Positions 1-13,600 of a DNA stretch of 64,000 bases are shown here, piece after piece. Each line of letters opens with the position of its first letter. The stretch's first letter is position 1. This DNA is from Pithys albifrons albifrons. Its lineage: Eukaryota; Chordata; Aves; Passeriformes; Thamnophilidae. The stretch lies in the NCBI RefSeq assembly GCF_047495875.1, contig NC_092461.1, positions 62,794,299 through 62,858,298 on the forward strand. The letters run 5' to 3'. Under the pieces are notes generated by a model. That model was given only the letters and a program-made list of their open reading frames with translations, searched no databases and was not told the origin of the DNA. A program made the position numbers and the translations under genes.

Positions 1-2174
1 GATTAGAACACGTCTCACTGTCATATGAAGAAACTACCTAAGTACAAATGTTTAAAGTTTGGAGAAACTGAAAAGATTAGTGCTGGACTGCTATTTCATG
101 TCGTAGCCTTTCAAAAGCTGTCCAGATCATACTGCAAGTGTCAGCCTAGGATTGATGCACTGGAGTGTCCTGACATGAGGTATAATCTAAAGATGAATAT
201 ACATCCTTAAAACTGATCACTTGTTGACAATTTCAAAACAACCATCCTACTAAAACTAAGTAAGAACTAAAATTCCCTCAATCTGTAGACTTCTAGAGTG
301 GACTTCTCTGACTGAACACAGGTCCATGCAACTCCCTCTGTTACTTCAAAAAGGCAACTTAGTTGAAATTAAAAGCAAACAAATAAAAAAAGAAAAACTG
401 TCTGAAATCTTGTGGCACTGTGCCCCCATTAATAAATCACAAACTCCTCTTATAGAAAAATGGACAATGGTACAGAAGCAACTACTTCATTCCCTCCACT
501 CCTTGTCACCCACCGGTGTCAGGATTGCCACCAATATCAGCTGCACTACGTGGTTTGTCAGAGTAGTATTGAGTCCAAATTAATAAACCCCAGCTGGATA
601 CAGGTTGACACCATCAAGAATCTCTGTGTTTCCCAGGGAACTGGCTTAACCATGGAGCCAGCTAAGATTTACATGGACTTATTAACTCCAGCTCTGTAAT
701 GCAAAAGCAGCTGTACTGATTATGGAGTCGAGATGCTCCTGGAAGGAGTGCAGAAACATTCGTGTGGCTCTGAACTTCAGCTAAAGTCTGTGGCATGAAT
801 CTTCAACACATGGATATCAATTCCTGAATGTATCCTGCTTCCAAATGGGTGCACAACCAACATATCTAGTGAGTCAGTGCTGAGACAGAAGAATTTAAGT
901 GCTCTGAGCATAAAAGAAATTCAAACCCTTCTTTAATTCTAGGCTATCAGCAACTTGTTTTGCACAGAAAAACAAGACTGAATCTTATTATTTAAAGGAA
1001 GGTCAGACAGTCAGATTCACCTTCATGCATGAGATCAAGCACAAAAATCCATGAATCACTTCAGGTCTCTTTTGACCCCTTGTCAGTGCTTCTTAGGTCC
1101 TGGGCTGAGCCTCTCCTGTGGTATGGACATGCTCTTGAGGCTTTCGTCATGCTTAGTGCTAAGCAACTTCTGAAGGTGACGAGTGTTCGTGCTTTATGGT
1201 ACTAATCATTATCTGGAATTGTGAAGACTCTGCAGGACTAGCCCTGTAACTTCTGTTTTTAATATTTTCATTGGAAATGAATAAGTGTAATTGACTTATG
1301 TAAAGCATAATGGGAGTTAACATTACTAATGCTTACTGAGCACCCTGAATCTTAAACACGAAGAGTATAATCTAGAGTTACTTGCCTCATGAATACAGGC
1401 ATATATATCCCTCCTGTGACAGGTGAAGGCATATATAAGTAAGTTAGCCATACACTGGATTTTAATTGCCCCTGAGGGCCACATAACAGAGATAGGTTGG
1501 AATTTATCCATGTTAAAATCACACTGGTTTTAATTCAATCACTATCTTTACTTCAAACTTACATCTGCATCTACTTGAATAATTTCACTGGGTGGGATTT
1601 ACCTCTACATTGTAGAAACCAATATTTAATTCTCAAAATGTTGGTGTCACTACATGAGGTAGGTGTCTAAGGTCCCACAACAGTCAGAGAGGAATCAAGC
1701 CTCTACAGTTAGGGGAACCTGGAAACCATTTGACAGTCCAGGTGCAGCCCTCCAAGCTCCACTGGCTGTATCAACTCAAATCTATGGCCTATAATGGGAG
1801 TCCAGGTATTCACACACTAGCACCTATATCTGGGTATCTGGAGCTATCCAGTAGATGAGGTAATTGGTGTTATTTTTGAGCTATTGCTGAACCCTTTTAT
1901 AACTAAAAAGATATTGAAAAGCACAAATTTCAAAGTTTTAAGAGATAATCAACATACTGTACATATAGGGATTAAAATCTCCCTGGTGATGCTCCTTTAA
2001 GTTGTATGCAGAGGCACAACTACTGTACAAAATTACAGAGAAAGAGGAAAAGTCACACGGGGGACAGTTCCTTATACTTTCATGATTTCCCTGGAGAATC
2101 AATGATCACCACTACAAAACAAGGCTAGAGGTTACACCTATGTCTTTATCTGTATCTACCTACAGGTGCACGTG
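1..2174. other. Non-coding stretch, no gene seen
   Basis: This stretch is AT-rich and CpG-poor. Its open frames are short and are not framed by convincing splice sites. A segment around 1650-1700 (a 'gaggtaggt' word followed by 'aaggtcccacaac' and 'cagagagg') faintly resembles the core of an ancient MIR-type SINE, but the match is too weak to call. A 12-base palindrome, GTGCACGTGCAC, which contains an E-box (CACGTG), lies at 2166-2177, just before the CA repeat. If the minus-strand gene starting near 34.5 kb has a long first intron, this DNA would lie inside it. Confidence 0.6.
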
Positions 2175-2192
2175 CACACACACACACACACA
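2175..2192. repeat. (CA)9 microsatellite
   Basis: Nine uninterrupted CA units follow directly on the palindrome GTGCACGTGCAC. This is an ordinary dinucleotide microsatellite and may be length-polymorphic. Confidence 0.9.
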
Positions 2193-5100
2193 GATGCATT
2201 ATTTTCCTTTCTTATGCACGTATTTAAAATTCAGTGCACTTATTTCCTGATAAGGGGGAAGAAAGCATATTATGTTCTGTAATCTGCAGTTGGGAGGAAA
2301 AATACAGCCTTGTGCTCAGAAGCAACAACTGTAATCCTGAATTCTATCAGTATAAACCAATAAACTACTGTTGCCTTTGGAAGAGTGACACTGTCATAAA
2401 ACTAGTACTAAAAATACTGCCTTTTTCTTATGCTTTAAGGAAGCTGTGCCTGAGTACCCAGTGCTACTGTGGCTGGGTTTGTCCTCTAATGCTTTTTTGC
2501 TTTCTCCTGAGCCTTAACTTATTAACATACTCAATTGTTACCCTTTCTCTGCTCAGCTGTGCCAGGCAGGCTATGGAAAATCTCCAGATCCCAAATTTTG
2601 CTGGCAAAAGCCTGGGGGCAAATGATACTGCATTTTCAAATTTTATTTACTCTCATCTTCCATCTGCCATTTTTACATCTTCTGCAGCTTTCTACAAAGA
2701 TAAAAAGGCAACTGGGAAGAGAATAAAAAGGAAAAGGTTCAGGGAAGTGTTAAAAGTAGGGAAACTTTGATAAGAAAAAAGGACAAGAGGAAAAAGAGAA
2801 AGGTGGCAGTGAAACAAATGGCACAGATGTGAGAAAGGCATGTCCATGTACAGGTCTGTGCTGATAAAGCTAACCAGATTCAGTTAAATCCTCGAATGGA
2901 CACTTCTAGGAACTGTGACACGTATACAAACAAATTAACAACGTCTAACAGTACTTGGGTCACCACAGCATGAACTCACGTGCTTCTCACGAAGCATACA
3001 AAAAAATCACATCAGTGCCCTTTCAGAGAAACTTAGAAGCTAAACTTCACAAGAGCAATAAAATAATCCATACCTATCATGCTGCACAGCTTAAGATACC
3101 TAAAGTTCCCTGGAGACCTAATGGTAGGCTTCTGGGTCTGCTCAGCTGTCACCTTGTCTGTGTTGCACTAATTGCTTAAGATCCTGCCTCTTACCTAAAA
3201 GCTGTTTGGGAGATGCAAACCAGACAAAATTCTTCAAAGAAGCCCAATTTGTGAGGCACACACCAGCCATGGAAAATCCATGGGATGTTGGGGATCCATC
3301 AGAAATTGGAAGTCTGATGTTCAAGCACTTCCCCTCATGATGACACCTGGAGCTCCAGCTCCAGTCCCAGGAGTGTTCCTCAGTCATCAAGCAATGATGA
3401 TAAAAGGCTCTGTCTTCTGGGAAAGTTGTCCCATGCAAGATCCATACGCTGGGGATGAGGAGGAGCAGAGCTTGGTCCTGCAGCTTAGATCACTTGATGA
3501 GGGGACGGGCTGCTGGCATTCTTGAGACATTTCTCCTCTTTATCCAATGACAATTTCGTGATAATGTAGAAAGAGTTTAGGAGCAAGTACTGACACTGAG
3601 GACATGATTACAGGCTCCAAGTATCTGCTTCTAAGAGAAGCCTAACTGTAAGTCCGGACTTGGATATCCGTGTGCAAGAGACAGCTATCTGGGGTATCCA
3701 TCCCCTTGTCATCCACCATAAAACTGTTTCCATTTCCCCTTGGTCAGATCTCAGTCTGAGAGCAAAAAACCTATCCCACAGATTGCAGGTGTCCTAGCAA
3801 GTTCCATTCCCAGAATATTCTAACATAAAGTCTCTTTGTTTCCTCTTGCCCTAGAGAACAAAACTTTTCTCTGAGCATTCTTCACCACTCAAAAGTACAG
3901 GAGAAGTCATGTGTACTTTGTGATGGTTTGGGAAGTTTCAGGCTCCCATCTGAGCACCTCAATGCATTTTCTGATTACCTGTTAAAGATTACTCACAACA
4001 CTGTAAATCTTGCTATTGTTACAAGACTTACTTTGTCACTCAACAATCCAGGAAGGAGCCAGGAAAGCAGCACTTCAGTGCTGCTCCTGAGTTTCAGCTA
4101 TTTCATCAGGCTTCCTTCCTTAAGACGGATGCTTGCAAGTTTCACAGAAACTGTTGTTTTTTATAACTGCAATTGTAAAGCTGGTTTTACCTACCGTACC
4201 AAAATATATTTAAACAACAATTGTGCTTAAAACAGACTAAATATAGAAATTATTCTTTCTATTTTGTTTTATGATCAAGAAGAAATTTTCTACTTAAAGT
4301 CAGCTTCAAAATTGTTTCCTATTTAGCTAAGGGCATAAAAATTCCCTTGGGAGGTCTGAACTAAATGAAGCTATAGATTTCAGAACTGGAAGTTTAATAA
4401 TTCCCCAAGCTGTATGCTCAAAGGCACAGGGCCCTCTTGGACAGAGGCTAAAGTTGGCCAAATTCATTGAATGGAGCTAAAAAGACCTTGATCTACTCAA
4501 ACACAGAAACAACTTGTCATTACTTGCACTGTCAATACCTGAAAACATGTGACCTTTGCCGCTGGCACAGTAACATCTTATAGCCCTGAGGTATATTAAA
4601 TGAGCTTAACATAGAATCAGTTTGACACTAACATTAATCTAGTGCTTGTGGACTTAGGAGACTATCACAAATCTTCTTTTACAGCTTGAAGCCGGTCAAA
4701 CATCTTCCTGTATCAAAACAGTTTTTGAGTTCACACAGCTAAAGAAAATACCCATTATTTAAAATAAAAGCATCTCTGAGACATATACAAAATATTTTAA
4801 TGAAGTAGCTGCAATCTATCCTGCTCACCTTTTCTCTGCAGTTTTAACATGTTATTCTACTTCTCACTAAATCCTTGTTTAGTTTGCTAGCGTCCATAAA
4901 ATCACACATCACAGAAATGGCTGCATTTCAGTGATGAGTAAAATGATCTTTCTTATTTTCCTCATATAGTGAAGTGACAGTGCTACTTGAAAATTATTTT
5001 CTTTATTTGTACTTACAGAAAGGACATGCCTACAAAAAGGAAAAATAAAAGTGAAACAGAAGAGCCAGAAATCTCTTACATTATTATTTAGACAGAAGGT

Positions 5101-7779
5101 GCACCCGTTTCAGGTTTGCATTTTACAACTCTGATCTATAGAAGTATTTGCTATTCAATATCAGATCAAGAATGCACACAAATTGTTGCCCTGCATGGAA
5201 AATTTGACTTCCAAAGTGATAGCTTCTTATTCAACAATATTTCCTTAGTGAATAGGAAACTTCAGAAAAAATCCAACAGCAAAAAGATAAGACCTCCAGA
5301 GACAGATGTCTTGTTTAGATATTAAAATGGTGATAATCTAACAAGTTACTCTATATAGGGCATCTAAGCTTTGTAGCCAGCAAATCTTTGCTACAGGAAT
5401 ATGTCTAATGCAGCCTATACACCTTTAGGAATAGTGATTTATAAGATAGAAGTTTGCTTGTAAAGTTCCTTGCAGAAGCTGTGTAACACAATCACTGTAA
5501 CCATCATGAACCACAAGACACGGCAAACTCATGATGCTGTTCTTATCACAGACATAAACACTAACGAAAATCACTGTAAGTTTTTCAGAAGTCAGTACAA
5601 CAGTAGAACTGTTCTACCTTTGATATGTTCCTGGAATGACGCAGATCCACTCAGCTCTCTTTTATCATGATTTTTTTCCAGCTAATAACTCTAAGTATCC
5701 CCGTGCTGTCTATTCCAGTTAATATCCTTTGAGTTAACAGTTAGATATTTGTTGCTGTTGTATTTCAGCACCGTGCTTCACCTTAACTACTGTATCACCT
5801 CTATTCTAATCCCAGCCTGTGCCATATGTGTGATATAATATTCAAATTGGGACAAAAGTCTCAACGGAGAACCAACAGAAAATTACCATGCACCTGAGCT
5901 TCAGACAATGTGTTCTGAAGGTGATACAACAACACTTGGTGGTGAATAGAAAGAAAACCATGGAAAAAATTTAAAATCACCACCTCCACCCCAAAATATT
6001 CTTAAAATACCTATCTTTTTTAATACGGTTAAAAATTTGTAATGACCCAGCTGAGTACTTGGAGGTGCAAAGTATATCCACTAGGTTCTGAACATTACAG
6101 AATATAATCTTTATAGAATTTTCAGGGTAACCTAAGCATGAGGGTGTGCAAATACAATTCACCACTTCCATGGCATCATGGCCACTAGTTAGGATATTTG
6201 TGAATTTATCTAAATCACAACTGAAAATCAAAGTTCAAGTTTCCATAGAAAAACTGTTTTCTTTTGTTGTCTTACAGGGTTCAGGATTATTTCAATAGTT
6301 ATGCAGAGTTTTAAATATTCAGGAACACAGAGTGTACACAATGGTTTAATTTGGTACCATTTAAACTATGAAGAGTTGTGGGGAAGGCCTTCTACCTAAA
6401 AGAAAAAGTTAATGTGTGTAGAAGAATCTGAAAACAGCGGTGAAGAATGTTTTGATTTCAGTTACAATTACTGTGTCATCATATCTTTATTTGTTTTCAA
6501 TTAGTTGCATGGTTGAACATCATCACTTAGTCATGTCTCTGACTATTTATAAATATAGAATTAATGGCTATAAAGACCTGCTTTGTAAATCAGTGGTTAT
6601 ATTTTATTGCCTTAGTCGTCTTAATTTACATATCACAGGATTTCAAAATCCCATAGAAGCTCTGGACCCGATCACTGATGGGAACTGGTGTGGCCTGCAG
6701 TTTCCAGGATCAGTTCCTAGAGACAAACATGCTCACTGCACAGCTGCTGAGCCATGAAGTCTGAGATTTCTCTATGGCATTTATGAGCATCCCATTACTG
6801 CATTATCCAAGCACTCCATAATCTTAAATGTATCTGTCCTGTGAGATGGTGAAGCAGTATTTTCCCTGTGTCATTTAGGAAGTCTTGCCTGGAGCGAGGA
6901 GGTGAGACTCAATTCCTCTAAATACCAGCTTAATCAGTTAACAAGTACAGCAGTTTTCTCACTGCGTGTAGCACCAAAGGAGCTGAGAAAAGCATGATGA
7001 CTTACTTAGAGAATCTCTCATGCACACCTCTTTTCTCCTCTGTACACACTCCTTTACATTAAGAACTGCAAAACTGCCTGGAAAACCATGAATTTTTCTT
7101 TCACATAAGGAATAAAGTGTGAAACATCGTTGAATTCTTCCCCAGAAGTAATATCTTCACTCTCAACATTTCTTCAGGTGAGAGCCTGCACTTCACTCAC
7201 ACATAGTCTGGTTGCATGTCAAGACAAAAACCTACCAGACCTTCACTGACACAGATAATAAGCCATTTTCTTCTTCCTTCTGGTAACAGATTGAGCAGGC
7301 GGTAGGGAAAATGATTACAACTTGAGGCAACAATGAGAAAGAAATGTTGTCTTAGATCTGTAAAACTGCAAGGCAACAACAAATGCTGGAAAGTTTTCCC
7401 ACTAGTATTTCTTGGCCCCAAGTCAGTAAGCTCCTTCATTGCTATGTCAATAACACATATACTTATATAAACACATGTCCAAGTGCTTTTCTCACTGCAA
7501 GCAGATTTAAGCAGTTGCAGATATGCAATTTTTTTTTCTGGATGTCCAAAAAATTCCTCTGTGAAGGAATGTCAGTCTCATCCACATACCTCACTCAAAA
7601 AGTATTTACAGTTTTAATATGACTTTATCTTACCACTGATGTCACACTAGGCAGTTCTGCTTGCTTGTATGATTTTATTTTAAGTGTTTTCTTTTGCAAT
7701 TCTGGTCCTAATACAGTCAGGAAAGAGTTTCCTTTCTAGTATTCTTTTTTTTTCCCATTCTCTGATTATATCACGCGAT
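2193..7779. other. Non-coding stretch with one weak exon candidate
   Basis: No recognisable gene is present. The longest open frame away from the CpG island (2234-2770, plus strand, 178 codons, opening on GTG rather than ATG) lies here. Its second half follows a good pyrimidine-rich acceptor ending at 2556, which is treated as a finding. The remaining open frames at 3142-3525, 3928-4230, 5116-5325, 5470-5670, 5977-6231, 6440-6757 and 7197-7622 show no familiar motifs and overlap each other on both strands, as chance frames do. I saw no interspersed repeat that I could name. Confidence 0.55.
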
Positions 7780-8573
7780 ATAGTTCCCGTGTGAACCTCC
7801 TGAAGCTCAACAAGACCAAGTGCAAGGTCCTGCATGTGGGCCAAGCACAAATATGGGCTGGGCAGGGAATGGATGCAGAGCAGCCATGAGGAGAAGGACT
7901 TGGGGGTGTTGGTTGACAAGAAGCTCAACGTGACCTTACAATGTGCACTTGCAGCCCAGAAAACCAACTTTATGCTGAGATGCATCATAAGAACCATGAT
8001 CAGCAGGTTGAGGGAGGTGATTCTGCCCTTCTTCTCTGCTCTCATGATACCCCCACTTGGAGTACTGCATCTTGCTCTGGGGCCCTTGGCATGAGAAGGA
8101 TCTGGAACTGTTGCAGCACACCCAGAGGATGGCCATTAAGATACTCAGAAGGCTGAAACACCTCTTCTGTTAAGACAGCATGGTACAGCTACGATTGTTC
8201 AGTCTGGAGAAGTTTCCAAAAAGACATTGGAGAAGCCTCCCAGTACCTAAGGGGGGGCCTATAAAAAGCTGGAGAGGGACATTTCACAAGCATATGTAGT
8301 GGTAGGACAAGGGAGAATGACTTTAAACTGAAAAGGATAGATTTATATTAGGTATTAGGAAGAAAATCTTTACTGTCAGGGTGATGAAGCACTGGAACAG
8401 GTTGCCCAAAGAGGCTGTCGATGCCTCATCCCTGGAAGTAGTCAAGGCAGGGTGGATGGGGCATTAAGCAACCTGGTGTAGTAGAAGGTGTCTCTGAGCA
8501 TGGTCAGGAGTTGGAACCAGATGGTCTTTAATTTTTCTTCCAATCCAAACCACTCTATGGTTCTATGACAATT
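7780..8573 (+). mobile_element. CR1 retrotransposon, 5'-truncated, 3' end intact
   Basis: About 0.8 kb of the 3' part of a CR1 LINE lies in plus orientation. The frame at 7834-8094 carries the reverse-transcriptase tail signature EKDLGVLVDKKLN, followed by REVILPFFSAL, which are typical of the CR1 ORF2 C-terminus. The region just before it encodes NLLKLNKTKCKVLHVG in another frame, so the reading frame is broken by indels. Downstream come the familiar CR1 3' UTR phrases: an 'actggaacaggttgccca' block near 8390, 'cctggaagta' near 8430 and 'gatggtctttaa' near 8520. The copy ends in the CR1-type tail 'ttctatggttctatga' at about 8558-8573. It is truncated at the 5' end, as most genomic CR1 copies are, and is dead as a coding element. 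The 5' boundary is approximate. Confidence 0.93.
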
Positions 8574-10627
8574 ACAATCTTAATAATGCTATAGGTCTAC
8601 TTCCTAATAAAGGGATTTTGTATTTTTGAAAAAAAAACCCCAGTGAGATGCTTCTGGATCAAGTTACTGGCAGTAGAAGTGTATGGCTAAAAAAAAATCT
8701 CAATTCTTCTTAAATGTTCACCTCAAAGGGAATATTTGGAAGGGGTAGAGGAAATAATGACACAATTCTTTTACAAAATCCACCTTAAAAACATTTCTTA
8801 CATGAAATATTAGAAGTATTTTTATCAGACCACACATGCTGTATTTTGATGACCTTGCATGGCATCATTTCTCCAGTAAGGGACAGCAATATGACTGATA
8901 CTAGATAGGAAAGAAGTGACTTGGCTCTTATAGCAAAAAGAACCACCTCCAAAATGTAGGAAAAGGTTCATAAATACTTCCAGAGATGGGCAATTTGACA
9001 GCTTGATCTTGAAATCTTCAGAGTACACTCATACAAAAGTTCCTGCCTTCATTTTGGTGCAGGTTAGAAAAGAAGCTATTGGGATGTATTTCGCTCTTGC
9101 CCGTCTCCCTTTCCATGAGCGTACTCTCAGCATACTGTCCATCAAACTGCTGACCGCCTGTTCCTTATTAAGGCATGTGGTGCAGAGAAACATGCCAGCA
9201 AGAAAACCAATGAAGCAACATAATTAGCAGCTGAGAACCCCTTCCCACTAAATAGCAGGAGGAAATGAAGGAGAAAAACCTCATCCTTTGCCTTTGGAGC
9301 TGTACTGGTGTGAAGTAATTTAATAGGGATGAGCAGCCACAAAGGCAAACAAGTTAAGTGACATGTTGTAGGTTACAGATATACTAAATGTGAATCTCAG
9401 AATCTTTATTTTCACAGCCTGTAAAGGGGAAACTCCAAGATCACTGTATTGACAGCCTGTAAAAAAACCCTCCCTTTATATCTTAACCAACACTGTATAT
9501 GGAAAAAAAGAAAATATTTATTTGTGAGAGTATGATGGAAAAGAAAACCAAATATAAAGGGCACTTGTTTACTAGGTCAGATCAGAAATGTGATGTGGAC
9601 AAGTCCCAAAATAGAGAGGAAATGAAGGGTGAAAGCTGTGTCTTATTCGCATATCTGATTTTATCAGCTGTAACTGCTGCAGTTAAAAATCACTTACCCT
9701 AATGGATTTAGGGGGAACCCCCCTTATCTTTCAGCTAATAATCCCCTTCTAGGTAATCCTCTTTTCCAAACTGAGAAACTTGAAAAGATGAGAGGAAAAA
9801 GAGTTGAGAATGAATCCGTTTGTTTTCAAAAGTGCAATATACTAGTGAGAGCTAAAGTAATTGGTGGCAGAGATCACTTGGGAGGGATGCAGAAGCAAAT
9901 AGCTTCTTAGCATGCTTGTTAGCAGATAATCTTTCTGTGGATTCCTGTCTGAACATGTATGTGCATGCAACACAGAGATGCACCTCTGTGTCAGAGAATT
10001 TTTCCTAAGGGTCTTCCCTATTTTTGATAGGTACTTCCTTGTCACATTGTAGCAGGAGACAAAGAAAAACTTCTAGATCAGGAGATGAAGACACCTGACA
10101 AGATCCTAGCTAGAGTAAGGCTGCCTGATTGCAGATTCAGCACCACTTGGCTGCATCCTGTGTAGACGGCTAATAACAATGAAACACAACACAGAAAGAT
10201 AAACCCTACAAAAAGACTATAATTCTGCTGTACACCTTCTAGCAGGATATTCAGAAATCCCTCTGCCAACAGACCAGTCACTGTGCCCTCTGTGTGCATA
10301 CACTAAAATGAAGCAAGATGGACTGAACTTCAAGAAAATGTTTACATGCTCTCTGTCTCTGTTCCTCAGTTTCTCGGCCTCTCCTAACAATCTGCTGCCT
10401 GTTGGAATTTTTGCAAATTATTCTGAGACCCATCTGATCATACATCCAGGTTTCTTGCTTGGAGACACCACTGGTCTGCCCAGTACTCTTGATCTCAGGC
10501 AGACTCATTCTCTTAAGTCTCGTAACGTGTAAGCCTCTCCAGTCCTTGTTTCAAGATCATACGCATTTCAGGTGAACTGAAATGGGTTTTTCAAGCTCTT
10601 ACACTTCCACAAAATAAACTGGGAACC
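8574..10627. other. Non-coding stretch, no gene seen
   Basis: The stretch is AT-rich with several runs of A followed by C, for example at 8629-8641. Short open frames on both strands (8825-9028, 9003-9348, 9499-9702, 9842-10045, 10078-10532) have no recognisable domains, and I saw no convincing exon boundaries around them. Confidence 0.6.
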
Positions 10628-10655
10628 ATATATATATATATATATATATATATAT
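10628..10655. repeat. (AT)14 microsatellite
   Basis: A perfect run of alternating A and T, 28 bases long and self-complementary. It is likely to be unstable in length. Confidence 0.95.
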
Positions 10656-13600
10656 CTGTTTGGAACTGGGACTGAAATACATGTGTGTGCAATAATGAAA
10701 CTACATTTCTAAAATATCTGACCCCAAGGGTTAAATTGTATTCAATTTAATTAACTGAAGTTGGCTCTTGGAATGTCAGCAGATAATGTGCCAGGAAAGT
10801 CCTTGCGCTGAGAGTGTCATTAATAGATTATATACATGAGAGACAAAATTTTTAAGCTTCAGGTCAAAAAGCCACTTTTTCATTTTTCTTGGAACTTTTC
10901 AACTATTTTATCCATAGTGCGACTGATAACACTTTATTTCATAATAAATATTCTAAAGGCATTCCTAATACTGACAAATATGAATTACATTCACAGTTAT
11001 AGGTGCATTGTATGAGATACTATGGCCCTAAATCTGTAGTGAAAAACTATGTTTATAAACTTGTAAAATCTCTCTGCAGCAGCAGATGATGTAGTCAATA
11101 AAGAGTGAACCACTGAAGTTGCAGGTTAGAAAAAAAATGTTTAAGTTTTAAAAACAAAAATTAACCTCTGGATCTGCAAAAATTTCTAGGAAATCTTCCA
11201 GTATAACGTCTTTCATAAGATTATTTGTGCTTCCTGATTGGTAGACAGAACATGACCGAAATGATCACTTGTCATTTAACTGAATAGATGTGGAAGGTAG
11301 GGCAAATAATCCAATACATTCTCTTCATCAAAAGCAAGATCACCCATTGAAATTATATTATTTCATAACTTCCACTTTCTGTAGAAATCTAAGGCATGCA
11401 TTTTCTTGGCCCTAGTCTAGCCAACCTCTGTAAGAGCAACATAGGAAAAATACAGTTAAACCTAGTAAAAATTTAGATACACTTCGGAGAGATCATTAAG
11501 ATGGAAATTAAGTTAATGACTAGGTCACTGGCGTAGGACAGCCTGGATATCCTGATATGCTGCATGAAACAAAATGATACGTGCTTTATATGGTACCAAT
11601 ACACAGCCACACATCTGGAGGGAAAATAAAGCGGACTGAATAATCTTACATTAATTCCAACCATTATGAAACATTATCTAAAGATCTGGAAACTTAAATA
11701 TTCTGTAATTAAAATAAACTATGAGCTAACATGTCAAAGCATAACTGGTTCCAACAAAATTCCATACAAAGACTTGCATGTGAAATAAACTTGATGTATA
11801 CCAGCTGTCTCTCACTGCTAGTAATGTCTTAATTTTAAATCCAAATTCACTTCTGCCACACATATACCTGCTATTAAATCACATTTATTTGCAAATTGTT
11901 TAACCAGAAATACTTTATGTAAATGAGGTGACAGAAAATAATACAGTTAAGGGAAAAAATGAATCTCAGAGCATTTCAAACTTCCTGCTCTGTGTTCTGT
12001 CATGTGGCTTTATATTTTTATTTGTTAAGCTCAGATGTATGATTTGATACTCAGCCTAGTGCCATAATTCCCACATCACAAGGTCACCACACAACTTGCT
12101 ATGACCTCCTAATTCCACCTGAAAATCAGCCAGACCCTGAAGGCACGTAACTACTGCAGATATTTTGGAATTGCTTTGGCAGAGTCCAATACGACAGCCT
12201 GCATAATGCTTTTCTTTTACCATGACCAGCTGCATACAGTGGGGTTAGGTTCAAGTTTTCATAATCGTCATCTTCATGTAAACAAGGGAAAATTCCAAAC
12301 CATTACTTTTCACTTATGTATATCTTTTCCTGCAGGAAAAGCACACTTTTATCTTTACGTAACTGAAGCCTATAAAATATTCCTTTCTGTATACTCAAGA
12401 AAGGTGTACATTTTGTTCAGAGGATATTATTCAAAAACCACAAAATATACAATTCCTGGATGTCTTAAACCCCAGAAAGTTAACAGTAGCAAACTCTGGA
12501 TTGAAAAGCTATCTGCATAATCATTTACTGGCTTACTACAATGTTAAGGGTCCTTGGGTTAGTCTTGAGCCTTTAAAGTTTGGCAGGATAGAACCTCCAC
12601 AAGATTTACTACAGCTTAATTATTGACCTGACATAATACTTAGGCTATGTAGCACATGCTGATGGCTTATTTGGTTTAATTAATTACTGAATAAGCACTG
12701 TATTTTTGTACCTTTGAAGAATTCCTAAAATTAATGTGCCTTGGTTAATTTTCATAGTATTGGATAGAACTCTCTATGTCTTGCTCAGTGAATTTATTAT
12801 AGGCAAAACCTGCAAAAATGGTAGAATACATTAACACTTTAAACTGCTAGGAATCACACGGTTTTAACACAAGCTCTGTTCATACTGGATTTAGAATTTG
12901 TTTACAAAACTAAACTAAATAAATAAACTCAAATTCTGTTTACTTTACTGAATCCCTTTGCAGAACCAAGTTTATCCATGTATAAATTACCTTGCTCAAA
13001 GTTAGCAAATTGCCTAGTTAAAATAATTGAAACTTTAGAGACCATACATTAATTTTTAAAGATTCTGACTTCCATGTGTTTTGTTCATTATTAAAGTACC
13101 TACCAATTTATACCTGCATTTTCAGAGCCTTAATATAGCCAGGATAACTTATGGCAGATGTTATTCTACATGAGAAAAAATAAAAAGGCAATTTCTATTA
13201 TTGTAACATCACTGTACAGAAAGGATAAGCTCTATTTTATTTAGCTATCAAAATCAAATGTAAGTGCTTTCCTTTTCACTCCCTGTGGAAAAACTCTATC
13301 AAGTTTAACACAACTGTAGATCTTCAAGTTCAGTGTAGTTTTACTGTTTGACTAACAAAATGTTTCCATCTCCAGACACATATTCTAATGGACAGTTCAA
13401 ATACCTAGAAGTCCATGATTAAGTTCTATAACTTGTTGGGACATTTTCTGAGAATATTTGTAATTTAATTAGAAATTAAAGTTTTGGAGATACTTGCCTT
13501 GGCTTCCATAATTGTTCATTTATTTGTTCTTTATTAAAATGAGGTAATACTGAAATCATATATAAATTAGCACAAACTAGTCCATTTTGTCTTTAGGCAA

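Noticed and set aside
1640..1700. MIR-like SINE core
   Set aside because: The resemblance is limited to two short words, too little to call without an alignment.
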